The notes under the pieces were generated by a model, which saw nothing but the letters and a program-made list of their open reading frames with translations, searched no databases and was not told the DNA's origin. Position numbers and translations under genes: made by a program. Of a stretch of DNA of 64,000 bases, positions 25,115 to 36,630 are shown one piece after another; position 1 is the stretch's first letter, and each line of letters opens with the position of its first letter. The stretch is from Trogon surrucura (taxonomy: Eukaryota > Chordata > Aves > Trogoniformes > Trogonidae): positions 40,947,206 to 41,011,205 of the forward strand of contig CM036620.1 of assembly GCA_020746105.1 (NCBI GenBank), written 5' to 3'.

Positions 25115-25490
25115 TGTGGTGGTTTGACCTTGGCTGGACACCAGGTGCACACCAAAGCTGCTCTATCAATCTCTGTCCCCAGCTGAACAGGGAAGAGAAA
25201 ATGTAACACAAGTTTTATGGGTTAAGATAAGGACTGAGAGATGATTCTGCAATTACCTTCATGGGCAAAGCAGACTCTGTTTGGGGAAATTAGTTTAATT
25301 TATTACCAATCAAATCAGAGTCGGGTAATAAGAAATAAAATCAAATCTTAAAACACACCCCTCTGCCCCTCCCTTCTACCTGGTCTTAAGTTCACTCCCA
25401 ATTTTCTTTACCTCCTCCCTGCAAGTGGTGCAAGGGGTTGGGGAATGGGGGCTGTGGTTAGTTCATCGAGTGTTGTCTCTGCCTCACCTT
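25115..25490 (+). mobile_element. ERV LTR fragment (probable ERVL-type, avian)
   Basis: The sequence from TGTGGTGGTTTGACC through CTTGGCTGGACACCAGGTG, CCAAAGCTGCTCTATCA, the GGGCAAAGCAGACTC block and GGGGAATGGGGGCTG to TTGTCTCTGCC resembles a widespread bird endogenous-retrovirus LTR. The 5' TG fits an LTR start and gives the plus orientation. The right end cannot be placed exactly: similarity fades near 25490 and no terminal CA or second LTR is evident. No gag, pol or env frame adjoins it, so it is best read as a degraded or truncated solo LTR. The family name rests on memory of the consensus and should be checked against a repeat library. Confidence 0.6.
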
Positions 25491-28400
25491 TTGACTTTAA
25501 ACACAGAAAAACTCTTCTTTATTTTTCTGATGATTTAATCTTTCCTCATAAATACATTCCACCTCTGCGTCTTGCCATTGGTTAGACTCTTGTTTACATA
25601 CTTATATGATAACACCTTGGGGGGTTCTTTTTGTGTACAATAAACAACATGGTGCTAAGATACTGTAAAGCCATAAATAGAGGTAACATTTATTGTGCAA
25701 TTCTGAGCATGTACTATGCTGTACCAACATTAAAGATCGTGTCCTCTGATTGCATAAACTTGATTCGCCCAAAATGCAAGCTTTAATCATTGTGCTTTAA
25801 TTTAAATGTAAAGCACAAATAACTTGTTATGTTGCCTTCCATGTTTATGCATAGATTTGTATTTAGTTTGCAGGCTGAGAATACTCATATGTTCCTGTAA
25901 AGATTTCAGTGAAAAATATCTTCAGGTAGTTTTGTAAGGAAAAGGAGAATGTAAATTTAGATCTTATGTTTTCACTTCTCTACCATATGTTTTAACTTCA
26001 TCTGCCACCTGACTGTTAGAAGACTCAGATGATGATGTTTTCTTTGAAAGATCATGTCTTTCAAGAGGTTTGATGAATGTTGGTATTTGGATATTGTGTA
26101 TTGAGAATGAGTTTATCAGCTGGTTTGTCATGCATCAATAACTGATATTTTTAAAATTTCTTTATGTAATGCCTTTGTGAATAAAAACTTCTCAGAATCT
26201 TTAGAAGTTTTGAATGAGACACATCAATGAGCTGAAAAATCAAATAATGCCTTCCTCCTAAAAAATTATGTTCTCATGAGGTATTAGGAATATGAAATTA
26301 TGACTAAAGCAGGCAGCTGAATTTGCTATTGTCTCATCTCTGTACTGGCAGTAAAGAACTAATGCATTCTGTTAAGTTTCCCAGACTCTTGTTTGTATTG
26401 AGCATCAGTGATTTTTAAGGAGTGGGTACATAAGGTGATGTGTCTCAAATAGCTTTTTTATTTTTTTTTTTAGCCTAAAGGAATAGCAAACAAGTGTTTG
26501 CTTTTAATTTTTTGTTATTTTGAAATTAACTTATATGTATGTTTCAATGCAGGTTAGATTCCTTTTTTCACAAACAACACAATTTTTCCCACTCAGCCCT
26601 CCCTCCAAAAAAAAACAGAAAAAAGACTTAAGGGTGGGATATGCATGAGAAACAAGTTATCCTTACTGTCAAGTAGCCTGATCCAGACTCAGTTAAATAC
26701 TGTGTTCTTTCCCTCACTGTTACTCTGCCCTAGAATGCATGAGAAAAAAATGATACCAGGGTATTGAGTAGTTTCTGGGCTTCTATATTTCATTACATAT
26801 AGTGATGGCTTTTATTTTATTGTTTGTTTTATTCTAGCACAGTTAAACACCAAAATACCTCACTGCCTGAGTTAGCTGAATTCTTTTCTAGTGCAGAATG
26901 GCTTACCCACAACTAACAAGTTACATCTGTGAGCTTCCAGCAAGAGCAGCTGATGCTTAGAGTCCATTTTGGATTACTAAACCTTTATTATATATAATCG
27001 CATGATAGCAGAAAGCCCACTGGCCTCTCTCTAGTCCACAGCTGGCTGCTGAAGTGAAGTAATCTCTTTTCATGTTTAAGCACAGCAGATTTTTGATAGC
27101 CAGTGGAAAGGCAGTGTTTGGTGATGCATAGCGGTAAGAGTTTAAATTTTCTAATGGATATCTACGTAATTGCATGCTTTCGCCTCTTAGGAGCGAGTGA
27201 ATGAGGGAAGAATCAGGGAATACTGTTCACAATTGTTTTCTAATTATTGAGCCAACTACCTCAAAATACCCCCGCAGCCCTCAGTCCTTTCTAATTTCTG
27301 TCACTTTGTGTCTGCTTTCTTAGTCTTCTCAAGAGCATTTAAGAACAGCAACACGTTTTAGCAGTCACAGCTTGCTGTCTCTATCAGGAGTGCTAAGATC
27401 AATACCATGTACTCTACCTCCAGAGGAGATCAGTGCATTTTATGCTTAAAACTTAGTGTGTCATCAGCACTTCTGTTTTAGAAATGGTAATATAAGCCTG
27501 CAGCACTAAGGACCTTGCTGAAGGCTTACACACTTGAAACCAACAGCAAGTCTGTTGCTGTAATTGTAGTGTGTTGTTGATTGTTATGCCTGTTGGGTGG
27601 GTTGCTTTAAATGTGTGCTGCCTTTCCCATCTTTTTGTGTGTCAGTCTCCCAGAAGTTTGGAGGGGCTTTAAAAACAAAGTGGGATTCAGTGAATGCATA
27701 GATGACATTCAGTGACTTTTGATGTTTTAAGAGGGAGGTAAAGTTCTGAAATGGAAAATGGAGCTTAGCTTTTCTTCCGCAGCAGTGAAATATTTTAATC
27801 TCCTGGTCTTATTTACTCACTTTTACAAATAACATATTTAAGTGTCATATTGTTAGGTTGTGAAATACAGTCTATGTGTCTCAGCAAATAATTGATTTAT
27901 TCATCTGTTAGTCTGCAATGATCCAGTTGCCAAAACTGAAGATATGTAAAGTTCTGGATATATGTGGTTTTCAAGATTGGATATCCAAATGTGTACTGAA
28001 TAGAGCTGATAAGTGCAGTCCCTTGACCAATAACAGGTTGTAGAGACTGCATTGGTGAGGAGCAAGCACATTCTCAGGAGCTTGTCTTGGATGCACTGCA
28101 TTTTCCCACAGGTCTTAAAAATTAGAATGCCTAGGTGGATTGCTATTCCACTACCAAAATAGTGCAGTAGTTGTATGGCCTGCACATGCTATAAGGAGAT
28201 AAATTTACTATATTTATAAGTGTGATGCATCTCCTTGGTCACTACTGTCCAGTACAGGTGTCCTCAGTTGGTAGAAGTACTTATGTGACTCATTTTCTTG
28301 ATTTCTGAGTATCTGTACAGGGACATCAAATATGTCTTGCTGCTCTTCTTCCTCTGGTGATGTTCAACTCTCTGTACCATACTGAAAAGACTGTCTGATT

Positions 28401-29406
28401 TTAGTCCTGGCAGTGATCTGTTTCCTTTAAATTTGTATTCCAGTCTGTTATGTAACAGCATTCCCATCTCAGTCTTCAACCGTGCTGCTTGTGTTACTGA
28501 AATTACATTTCCTTGATGCTGAGTAAGCAGCCATTTCATAGTGTAAAAAGAAAAATAATTCAAATGAACTATTCTTTGTTATTTGTCTGTTACCTTGATT
28601 TGATACCATCTGCCTGTATTTATCATTACTCCATGTTGGGCTTCTGGTCTAGACGTATTTGTCACATTTCTTTCCAATTCAGCACTTACTCAGTGTCAAT
28701 GAAGTCAGATATTCAGTCTCCATTCTCTTCTAATTCTCATTCTTTGCTGAAGGGAAATGTCTATTCATTCATCAGAGAAGCACACTTTTCTTTGGTTTCG
28801 AACCTGGTGAATGTGCATTCTAAATTCTTGTTCACTGATGGGATCATATTTTTTGCTTGAATATGTTCATTGGACCACTTCTGCTGTACTTCAGAATTTC
28901 TGAGCGTCTGCTTACCTGTGCACATAAAGAATTGTAGTTTATAGATATACATCCGCAAATATCTCCACATGCAGTTTTTATCCAGTGCGAAACAGTGTCC
29001 TATGAATTCCATCTTTGCTTTGCCACAGTGTTTTCTTTAACTGGTTCTGATCTTGTCACCCTTGGCACTTCTGTAAATAACATCTTTGCTGCCCAGGCAC
29101 AGTTAGGGATAGAGATCTTCCATGAATTCATATTTATCAAATAGAGCATCTGTTTATTGTTGCCATTCCTGACCTTTTTGTCTGTCTTTAAAAGCAGGAC
29201 TGTGTTTTCTTGTATCCCTAAAAGATGTACATCCTTGACATTTAACTAAACAAATAACCCCAGGTTGGAAACTAGCATGAAATTCGTATCTCAACAAGAA
29301 GTCTTCCACCCTGTTAGGCATCAGATTCCTATTTGCTGCTTATCAAAGACAAAATAAACCACTGGTCTTTCATGCCTTGCAGTTGTACATATAAGCATAT
29401 TTCCTG
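25491..29406. other. unique non-coding DNA
   Basis: No gene or transposon was recognised. Open frames of 94-115 codons occur at 27901-28185 (minus), 28264-28563 (minus) and 28513-28860 (plus). They overlap or adjoin one another and have no recognisable domain. Confidence 0.55.
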
Positions 29407-30304
29407 AATCATAGAATAGAATCACAGAATCATAGACTGCATTGAGTTGGAAGGGATCTCCAAGGGTCATTTAGTCCAACCCCCTGCAGTGAGCAGGGAC
29501 ATCTTTAATTAGATCAAGTTTCTCAGAGCCCCATCAAGCCTGACCTTAAATGTCTCCAAGGATGCGACCTCCACTGCCTCTCTGGGCAACCTGTTCCAGT
29601 GTTTCACCACCCTCGTAGTAAAGAACTTTTTTCCAACATCTAATCTAAATCTGCCTTGCTTGTGTTTAAAGCCATTCCCTCTCATTCTATTTCTACATAT
29701 CCCTGTAAACAGTCCCTCCCCAGATTTCTTGTAGACCTGCTTCAGGTACTGGGAGGCTACTAGAAGGTCTCTCAGAGGCCTTCACTTCTCCTGGCTGAAC
29801 AAGCCCAACTCTTTCAGACTGTCCTCATGGGAGAGGAGCCCCAGCCCTCTTATGATTTCTGTGGCCCGCCTCTGGACCCGCCTCAACAGGTCCATGTCCT
29901 TCTTGTGTTGAGGATTCCATCGGTGTACACAGTATTCCAGGTGAGGTTTCACCAGAGCAGAGCAGAGGGGAAGAGTCACCTCTCTCGATCTGCTGGCGAC
30001 ATTTCGTTTGATGCAGCCTAGGGTGCAACTGACCTTCTGGGTTGCAAGCGCACATTGTTGGCTCATGTCCAGCTTTTTCTCCACCAGTACCCAAGGTCCT
30101 TTTCCGCAGAGCTGCTCCCTATATCGGTACAGGCTGGGGGATGGTGTTAACACGGATTGCCCCAACCCAGGTGCAGGACCTTGCACTTGACCTTTTTGAA
30201 CCTCGAGAGGTTCACACAAGCTCACTTCTCCCACTTGTCCAGGTCCCTCTGGATGACATTCCATCCCTCTGGCATGTTGACTGCACTACTCAACCTGGTG
30301 TCAT
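29407..30304 (-). mobile_element. CR1 LINE, older diverged subfamily, 5'-truncated
   Basis: A minus-strand CR1 with a disordered octamer tail (ATAGAATAGAATCACAGAATCATAG) at 29410-29434, then GAGTTGGAAGGGATCTCCAAGGGTC and a 3' UTR clearly different from subfamilies A and B. The 5' truncation lies near 30304, in the region just downstream of the FADD box. Frameshifts and substitutions are frequent. Divergence from the subfamily A copies points to an older insertion. Confidence 0.9.
29782..30160 (-). pseudogene. decayed CR1 ORF2 C-terminal fragment
   Basis: Recognisable ORF2 residues on the minus strand include KLDMSQQCALATQKVS, LGCIKRNVASRSREVTLPL, VKPHLEYCVHRWNPQHKKD and LLRRVQRRATEIIRGL. Upstream the homologous reading changes frame: the first ~50 residues of the open frame to 30264 are out of frame with CR1, which shows at least one indel near 30150. 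A stop follows shortly after ELGLFSQEK at the other end. No catalytic RT motif is retained. It is an inactive relic. Confidence 0.75.
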
Positions 30305-33115
30305 ATAATAGACTTACTGGTAAGGGAAGAATTTGTTGAAGCTGGCTTATTGCGATTACTGTTTAAATTCCTGTATCTTTCAGTGTGCAAACAGAACCTG
30401 CCAACTAATGTTCTTTTAATTTCATTAACAAAATGAAGAAAAATTATTTATATTAAAATGTAAATAGTTTGTTAGAAAATCTGTCTATAAACTTAATTAT
30501 ATATAATAAACTTATCGATATATATAAACTTATCAATATATATAAACTTATCAATATATAAACTTAAGTATATGCAATATTTTTGATTTTCATGCCTTTC
30601 TGAATGACAGGCAATTTTTTCAGAATTCTGCTTTAGTTTAGAGTTTTTTTTAATTTTTATTTCTTTAATATAAGAATCCAAGTGATGGAACTATGTTTTT
30701 CTATTCAGTTTGGCCATCATTAAGCAGTTCTGGATCCTGTACAGCTGCTATTTCTTGTCTATGTGCTAAAAACTACTCCTTGCACTACTCCTTACTGACT
30801 GGATTGATCTGTGATGCCTGACTCTCCACGTACTGAAAGTGGCAAGAAAATTTCTGTAGCTGTCAGCATTGCATAAGCAAGTTCAGATAATGTGTCTTCC
30901 TGCTCCTGTGTCCAGGGTGTTCTTGACTCATGAGAAGTCACAAAACAGTTTTCAACTGTTTGGAATGAATGAAGAGAGCTTTTCTTTCCAGCCTGCAGGT
31001 AACGTGCTCTTTTCAAGATAATTGTGATGCTCGTCTGTGTCCCTAAGCACATGGTCACTCTTAGCTCTGCTTCACTTGAAAAACTCTGCTTGTCCATCGT
31101 TAGCAAGCATTTCTTGTCCTCTGCTGAGAGTGGCTTTCCTAAGCGTACTCCACTGAGCATAAATGCAAGAAATCTTAAATGAATGATAGGAACCTTTCCT
31201 TCTGCTCTGTAACTGCCACTTACCTGTTTTCCTCATGCTCAGAACATTGTTTTGTCACAGTAAGTTATCCTTCACAGGAAGAAATACTCAATTCTGGATG
31301 TAAATTTATGTTTATGAGTTCAGGAAATAAAAACTGCTAACTTCTTTTGGACTTTGAATTTATGGAGAACTTACTTGTCCATGACATAGACAAATAGAGT
31401 GCCCATGACACAGCACGTGGTGGCCATGGTTCTGTGTGTGCCCAGATTCCCATCTGGATTTACATTCATTCTTTACAACAAACACATTTAACTCGGGTAG
31501 ATTATATCATCTCACAGTTACGAGGGCTGAAACAACGCTTGAGATAAATTTCTTTAAGAAGGAAAGGATTGCAGTATTCTAGTATCTTTCAGCCTGATGT
31601 GTCTGTACATATATATATATATAAATGGATGTATGCTTTAGTATTCCTACCTTTTATGACAGCTATTGCATATGACATTATTACTGCACTGCCCAAAGAA
31701 AAAGAACCATCTCTGTTAGGTTTTGCTGTCATTACTTGAGTTATTTTAAAGAATAAATGTAAATAGTGGTTCTCTTGGAGTTTACTGCAGTTGGCAGTGT
31801 TTAATTCTGCTCACCTGTTTTTTCATAAGCAGCAGCTGAATTATTTTGTTGACATTCTCTTTATATTACATTTATTTAAAAATCAATAAAGAAGCCATAT
31901 TAAATAAGTATATGGTTTTTAACAGTGTGCTTTGATTTTTTTTTTTATAGTTCTGTCTATGCTGACAGTTTTCCTAGGAAAACAAACAAACAACAATAGA
32001 AATGCTGTATGTCCCGTTACTTTGCCGTAATCCTGGTTAAGGAGTTTATTCATGAATTTGTTAGGAAGGCTTTCACATAGGTAATAGACTTGGTTGTACA
32101 ATAGAAGTCAGTTAAGTCTGAAGCTATGTGAATTGGAAAAACTTTCAGAACTTCTACATAAGCTGTGCTCACTACTGTTTATTGTAACTGTGAGTATATG
32201 AGAGAGATTTGGTTTTAAACTCTAAAACCCAATTACTATTTGTATCTAACCCCTAACATACTGTCAAAAGAAGGTTTTTTCCTCTTAAACAGTGACCTTA
32301 AATTATATGTTTTTAATTAAGCTTTTTCTTAAGTTAATTTTCAGTCATAGAATGCAATGAGAAATTCTGGTTTTACTTGTGCCGTTTTTGATTCCATTAG
32401 GTGGCAACAGAATGGTATTTCAAAAACATGTATCACAATGAAATACTTTGTCTTAGGGCAATGTGCTTTCAGGAAATTGATTTTTGAGTTAAACACTGAA
32501 CATTGTAAATCTGGGAACCCTTTTTATATGCTACTAATGCTATTTGTTATCTGTCAAATAGGGAATGGACTTCCATGTTTTGGAATGAAGTCATCCTTTG
32601 CTTCCTGATTGAAGAAAACCTGAGCACGGTGATTCCTAAGCTTAATAGTAGTCTCACTGGCATAAATATTTCAAATTGGTGCTTATGCTGGTTATCACTG
32701 AGAAATGCCAGCTGAAAACTGCTTTCTCTCTTTCTTCTTGATCAACAGGAATGGGCTAAAAGAAAGAACATTAACTCCCATTTCCATTATACCTAGGAAA
32801 CAGCACAGAACATTACTGTTTTTGTTGGGAGCAGTTTGTGTCTTTAACTCTGTGTGGGGCTACGAATACCTACCCAGGAACTCCCCTGCCAATTGCCGTT
32901 GTTCCATGTCACATAGGAAATGGCATTTTCTGCGCTCATTTTATTCTGTTTATTATAGCAGATATATCATGATAATTAAGAGTAGAAAGACGAGAGATTA
33001 TGTTCAGTTGAATTAGCTGGAGAATTCAGCGCCACGTTATTTGGTTAAATCTTCAACTACCACGAACAGAGTTGAGGTCTTGCAGTTTGAAACATTTCTG
33101 ACAATAGTTGGTCAT
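30305..33115. other. unique non-coding DNA with AT-rich simple repeats
   Basis: No gene was recognised. A tandem AT-rich repeat lies at 30508-30566 and an (AT)n run at about 31609-31622. A 122-codon minus-strand frame at 30792-31160 has no recognisable domain. Confidence 0.55.
30508..30566. repeat. 18-bp AT-rich tandem repeat, about 3 copies
   Basis: The unit AAACTTATCAATATATAT is repeated: 18 bp with one A-to-G change, 18 bp exact, a 16-bp copy, then the first 7 bases again. On the minus strand it encodes a repeated YIDKFI hexapeptide by virtue of the period, with no sign of function. Confidence 0.85.
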
Positions 33116-33219
33116 ATTGGTTTCTCCACTGCTGATCTTTCACACCCAGATCACTTCATTAGAGTTTGTACTGAGTCAGAGAAGAAACAGTATAAGCTCT
33201 CCTGATAAGGAAGGTTGGT
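33116..33219 (-). repeat. 104-bp inverted-pair repeat, copy 2
   Basis: This is the inverted partner of 22763-22866, of the same length and with three substitutions. The heptamer GTTGGTC occurs at both edges (33107-33113 and 33214-33220). Since GTTGGT is also inside copy 1, this is weak evidence for a target-site duplication. Confidence 0.8.
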
Positions 33220-33258
33220 CTTTGGATAACTACTGTTCCAGTTGTTAAATTTCCCCCT

Positions 33259-33274
33259 CCCCCCCCCCCCCCCC
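33259..33274 (+). repeat. poly(C) tract, 16 bases
   Basis: An uninterrupted C run is preceded by CCCCCT and followed by AAATATATAGG. It gives G-quadruplex potential on the minus strand and lies 40 bases beyond copy 2 of the 104-bp repeat. Confidence 0.8.
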
Positions 33275-33558
33275 AAATATATAGGGACATGTAATTTCTT
33301 GTCCTTGCTTTTGTGTTAAAACATGCTTTACTCAAAGCTCTTCGCAGTGTGTCTATTTAGACTGGATTTTCTGCCTTTCATATCTTTTTGTTGTTGCATT
33401 TTTAAATTTTTTTTTCTAATCACTAGCTGCATTTGCTAACCACCCTACCAGGCTTCAGGCTTTCATCAATTTCTGGAGAATTTGGGGTTTTTTTCTTTTA
33501 ATTAGGAAGAAACTTTCTTCTACTGATATTTTATTTATCCTAAACAGTTCCCTGAAAG

Positions 33559-35018
33559 TCATAGAATCATAGAATGGCTAAGGTTGGAAGGGATCATCTA
33601 GTTCCAATCCCTCTGCTGTGGGCAGGGACACCTCTCTCTCACTAGCTTAGGTTGCTCAAGGTCCCATCCAACCTGGCCTTGAACACTTCTAGGGATGGGG
33701 CATCCACAACTTCTTGGGCAACCTGTTCCAGTGCGTCACTATTCTCATGGCAGAGAATTTCTTCCTAATATCCAATCTAAATCTACCATCTTTCAGTTTC
33801 AGGCCATTGCCCGATGTCCTATCACTACAAGCCCTTGTAAAAAGCCCACTTCCAGCTTTCCTGTAGGCCCCCTTCATGTATTGAAAAGCTGCTATTAGGT
33901 GACCCCAGAGCATTCTCTTCTCTAAGATGAATAATCCCAGCTCCCTCAGCCTGTCTTCATACCATAGGTACTCCAGCCCTCTAATCATCTTTGTGGCCCT
34001 CCTCTGGACCCACTCCAGCAGATCCATGTCCTTTTTGTACTGTGGGGCTCCAGAACTGAACTCCAGGTGAGGCCTCACCAGAGCAGATTAAAGGGGGAGA
34101 ATCACCTCCTTTGACCTGCTGGTCACACTCGTTTCGATGCAGCATAGGACATGGTTCACTTTTTGGGCTGCAAGCGCACACTTCTGGCTCATGTTGAGCC
34201 TCTCATCAACTAACACGCCCAACTCCTCCTCCTCAGGGCTACTCCCAATCTGTTCTCCTCCTAGTCTGTATTTTTGCTTGGGATTGCTTCGACCCAACTG
34301 CAGGACTTTATGCTTGGCCTTGTTGAACTTCATGAGGCTGGCATGTGCCCACCTCTCAAGCCTGTCAAGGTTCTTCTGGATGGCATCCCTTCTGTCCAGC
34401 ATGTCAGCTACTCTACACAGTGTGGTGTTGTTGGCAAACTTGCTGAGGAAGCACTCTATCCCACTGTCCTAGTTGCTGACAAAGATGTTAAGTAGCATTA
34501 GTCTCAGTACCGATCATTGTGGGACACCACCCGCCACTGGTCTTCACTTGGACATTGAGCCGTTGATTGCAACTTGTTGAGTGTGACCATCTAGCCAGTT
34601 CCTTATCCATCGAGTGGTCCATCCATCAAACCCACACCCTTCCAGTTTAGAGATCAGGATGTCATGTGGGACAGTGTCAAATGTTTTACATAAGTCCAGA
34701 TAGGTGACATCAGTTGCACTTCCCTTATCCACTGACACTGTAACACCACTGAAAGCCACGAAGTTTACCAGGCATGATTTGCCTTTGGTGAAGCCATCTT
34801 GGCTGCCACCAAACACCTTCTCTATATCTGTGTGCCCTAACAGCTTCTTCAGGAGGATCTGCTCCATGATCTTGCCACACATGGAGGTGAGACTGAGGGG
34901 CCTGCAGTTCCTCAGGTCTTCCTCTTTCTGTTTTTGAAGATGGGGTTTATATTTCCTCATTCCCAGTCAGTGGGAACCTCTCCAGACTGCCATGATTTCT
35001 CAGATATGATGGAAAGTG
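33559..35018 (-). mobile_element. CR1 LINE, older subfamily, about 1.45 kb
   Basis: A minus-strand CR1. The 3' end at the left has TCATAGAATCATAGAATGG, then AAGGTTGGAAGGGATCATC. The body covers ORF2 from about RT motif 0 to the stop. Coding similarity fades near 35018 after the GGGAACCTCTCCAGACTGCC block. Many substitutions and stops place it among the older copies, together with the one at 29407, although its 3' UTR differs from that copy. Confidence 0.9.
33689..34960 (-). pseudogene. decayed CR1 ORF2, RT domain with mutated active site
   Basis: Three open blocks on the minus strand carry ORF2 in order. 34960-34544 has the RT N-terminal part with [28 protein letters not shown] and motif [16 protein letters not shown]. 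34402-34088 has RRDAIQKNLDRLERW through the connection region. 34078-33689 has the C-terminal QYKKDMDLLEWVQRRAT and HWNRLPKKL. The motif C box, read at 34428-34442, is FANNT where intact copies have FADDT, so both catalytic aspartates are asparagines. Stops and frame changes separate the blocks (the sense-strand stop between 34088 and 34078 is one). It is inactive by several independent lesions. Confidence 0.8.
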
Positions 35019-35161
35019 CCTTAGTATCCAGTTTGTTTTTTACTGTATCTCATGATGTCTCAGGCTCATTAGTTTCTGTGACACTGTTGCCTTTTAACAA
35101 ACATCTCTGCTTATAGGGTGCAAGTAAATGTCTGCTGAGTTTTCTTTTTTCCTGTGTGCAG

Positions 35162-35189
35162 TTCTTCAGACTCTGCCTTGTATACCAAG
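35162..35189 (+). other. microexon-like segment, 28 nt
   Basis: A long pyrimidine tract ending TTTCCTGTGTGCAG precedes 28 nt that run directly into AAG|GTAAGTTTT, a near-consensus donor. All signals for a constitutive microexon are present on one strand. One frame reads SSDSALYTK after a single leading base; a second reads FFRLCLVYQ. No host gene was identified, so reading phase and gene are unknown. It lies 144 bases beyond the 5' edge of an old CR1, and CR1 does not explain it. Confidence 0.3.
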
Positions 35190-36529
35190 GTAAGTTTTCA
35201 AGGCGTTTAGGCAATGGTCCACTTCTGAAAGCGGTAGCGATTAAGATACTTTATGCATAGGATCTATTTTAAATGTAGTGGAAGTCCTCATCGGAGGGAA
35301 GGATGTAGGAGGGAAGGGGAAGAAAGGAATCTGACATGATCAGCAGGTTTCCCAATAGGAGTTTCTGATGTTAGTCTGGGTCTGGCCCTTCGTAGGTGGT
35401 GGATGGAATTTGAAGGTCCAGAGACAGCATAGTGAATAAACAGTGTCAACGTGCACCAGAGCCTGTGAAATCCTGAGCTGATTTCTCGGTGGCTGACAAT
35501 CCAAAACGTTAAAGCACTGTATATTAATTGTTCTACAATTATTTCAACTTAAGTGCTGGTACAGAGAGGAATGCCAGCAAAGTGACTAAATCAGATGAAA
35601 CTCAACTGCAGTCTTTGAGTTTAAATTTCACCACATTTCCGGTTTAAAGTTATTTATTGCTTTTTGTCTGTTCATACATCTTGTTCCTAATTACAGCCAG
35701 CTATTAAGATTAATGCTTACCGTGAGGAAGCATTGTTTGCCAGGTTTACCTGTTGTATTGTCTGCCTGATCGATGTGCCGAAAGGAGAATGCTTACAAGA
35801 TTCCCCCTCAGAAACCGGGAAGATTGATCAACTGTAGTGGTAAGAACAGCAGCATCATTTTGGCTTTACCTTGGGGTAAAAGCCTATCAAAATGATATAG
35901 GTAAACAAAAGTGAAAATCAATTAGTCAATGACTGTAGCTTTTTTTTTGTAGGAATTTTGTTAGCCTTTTATCAGTTGATAAAATTTCTGTTTCATACAG
36001 CTGTAGGAAATGGAAAAAAAATGCACTCTTCTTTTTTTGCTTGATTTGACTGAAACAGGTGCTATTTACATTTAACATTAACTTCTTAGCTTATTTCATT
36101 AATAGACTGTCAGTTCCATCCCTAAAGTAAAGAACAATTGCAGTCATCTCAGCGCAATAAATACAAGTAGAAGCTTGATGACCTAGACCACATGTTTTGT
36201 CAGAGGAGTTTTAAAATCTTCCTCAGGGTAGAGGGAAAATGACAGAAAGCATTCAGGGCTCTTTTGAATCTCAGACCTGTGCAATTTGGTATTTCCCTAC
36301 ATGTGCACTGCTGTCTGCCTTTCCTTCTTTCTTCTGAAGAGTGTACAGGATGATAATGGTGATTTGTTCATTTAGGCCATGTTTGACTTTAATTATGGTG
36401 TCAGGACTTGAGCTAATATGATTAAGTGTCTGTTGTTAGTGTGTTCTTCAAACTTGATCTTTAATAATAATAAAAAAGCATAGCTACAGTTAAATAATCT
36501 CATTTAGGAATCATATACAGTCATAGATC
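35190..36529. other. unique non-coding DNA
   Basis: No gene or transposon was recognised between the microexon-like segment and the polypyrimidine tract. Confidence 0.55.
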
Positions 36530-36601
36530 TCCCTCCTCCCCCTCTTTCTTTCTTTTCTTCTTTTTTTTTTCTTTTTCTTTTTTTTCTTTTTTTTTTTTCT
36601 T
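36530..36601 (+). repeat. polypyrimidine tract (C/T, mostly T)
   Basis: About 70 nearly pure pyrimidines, beginning CCCTCCTCC and ending in T runs broken by single Cs. It directly adjoins the 5' junction of the long CR1 and may mark the insertion target or be a later expansion. Confidence 0.8.
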
Positions 36602-36630
36602 AAAAAGTTTTTATCGGGAGGACACGCAGC

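Noticed and set aside
30792-31160. 122-codon minus-strand open frame
   Set aside because: It is protein-like in places but has no recognised motif, no splice context and no neighbouring exons.
33107-33220. GTTGGTC direct repeats flanking copy 2 of the 104-bp repeat as a target-site duplication
   Set aside because: GTTGGT is also present inside copy 1, so it is probably part of the repeated unit and not a duplicated target.
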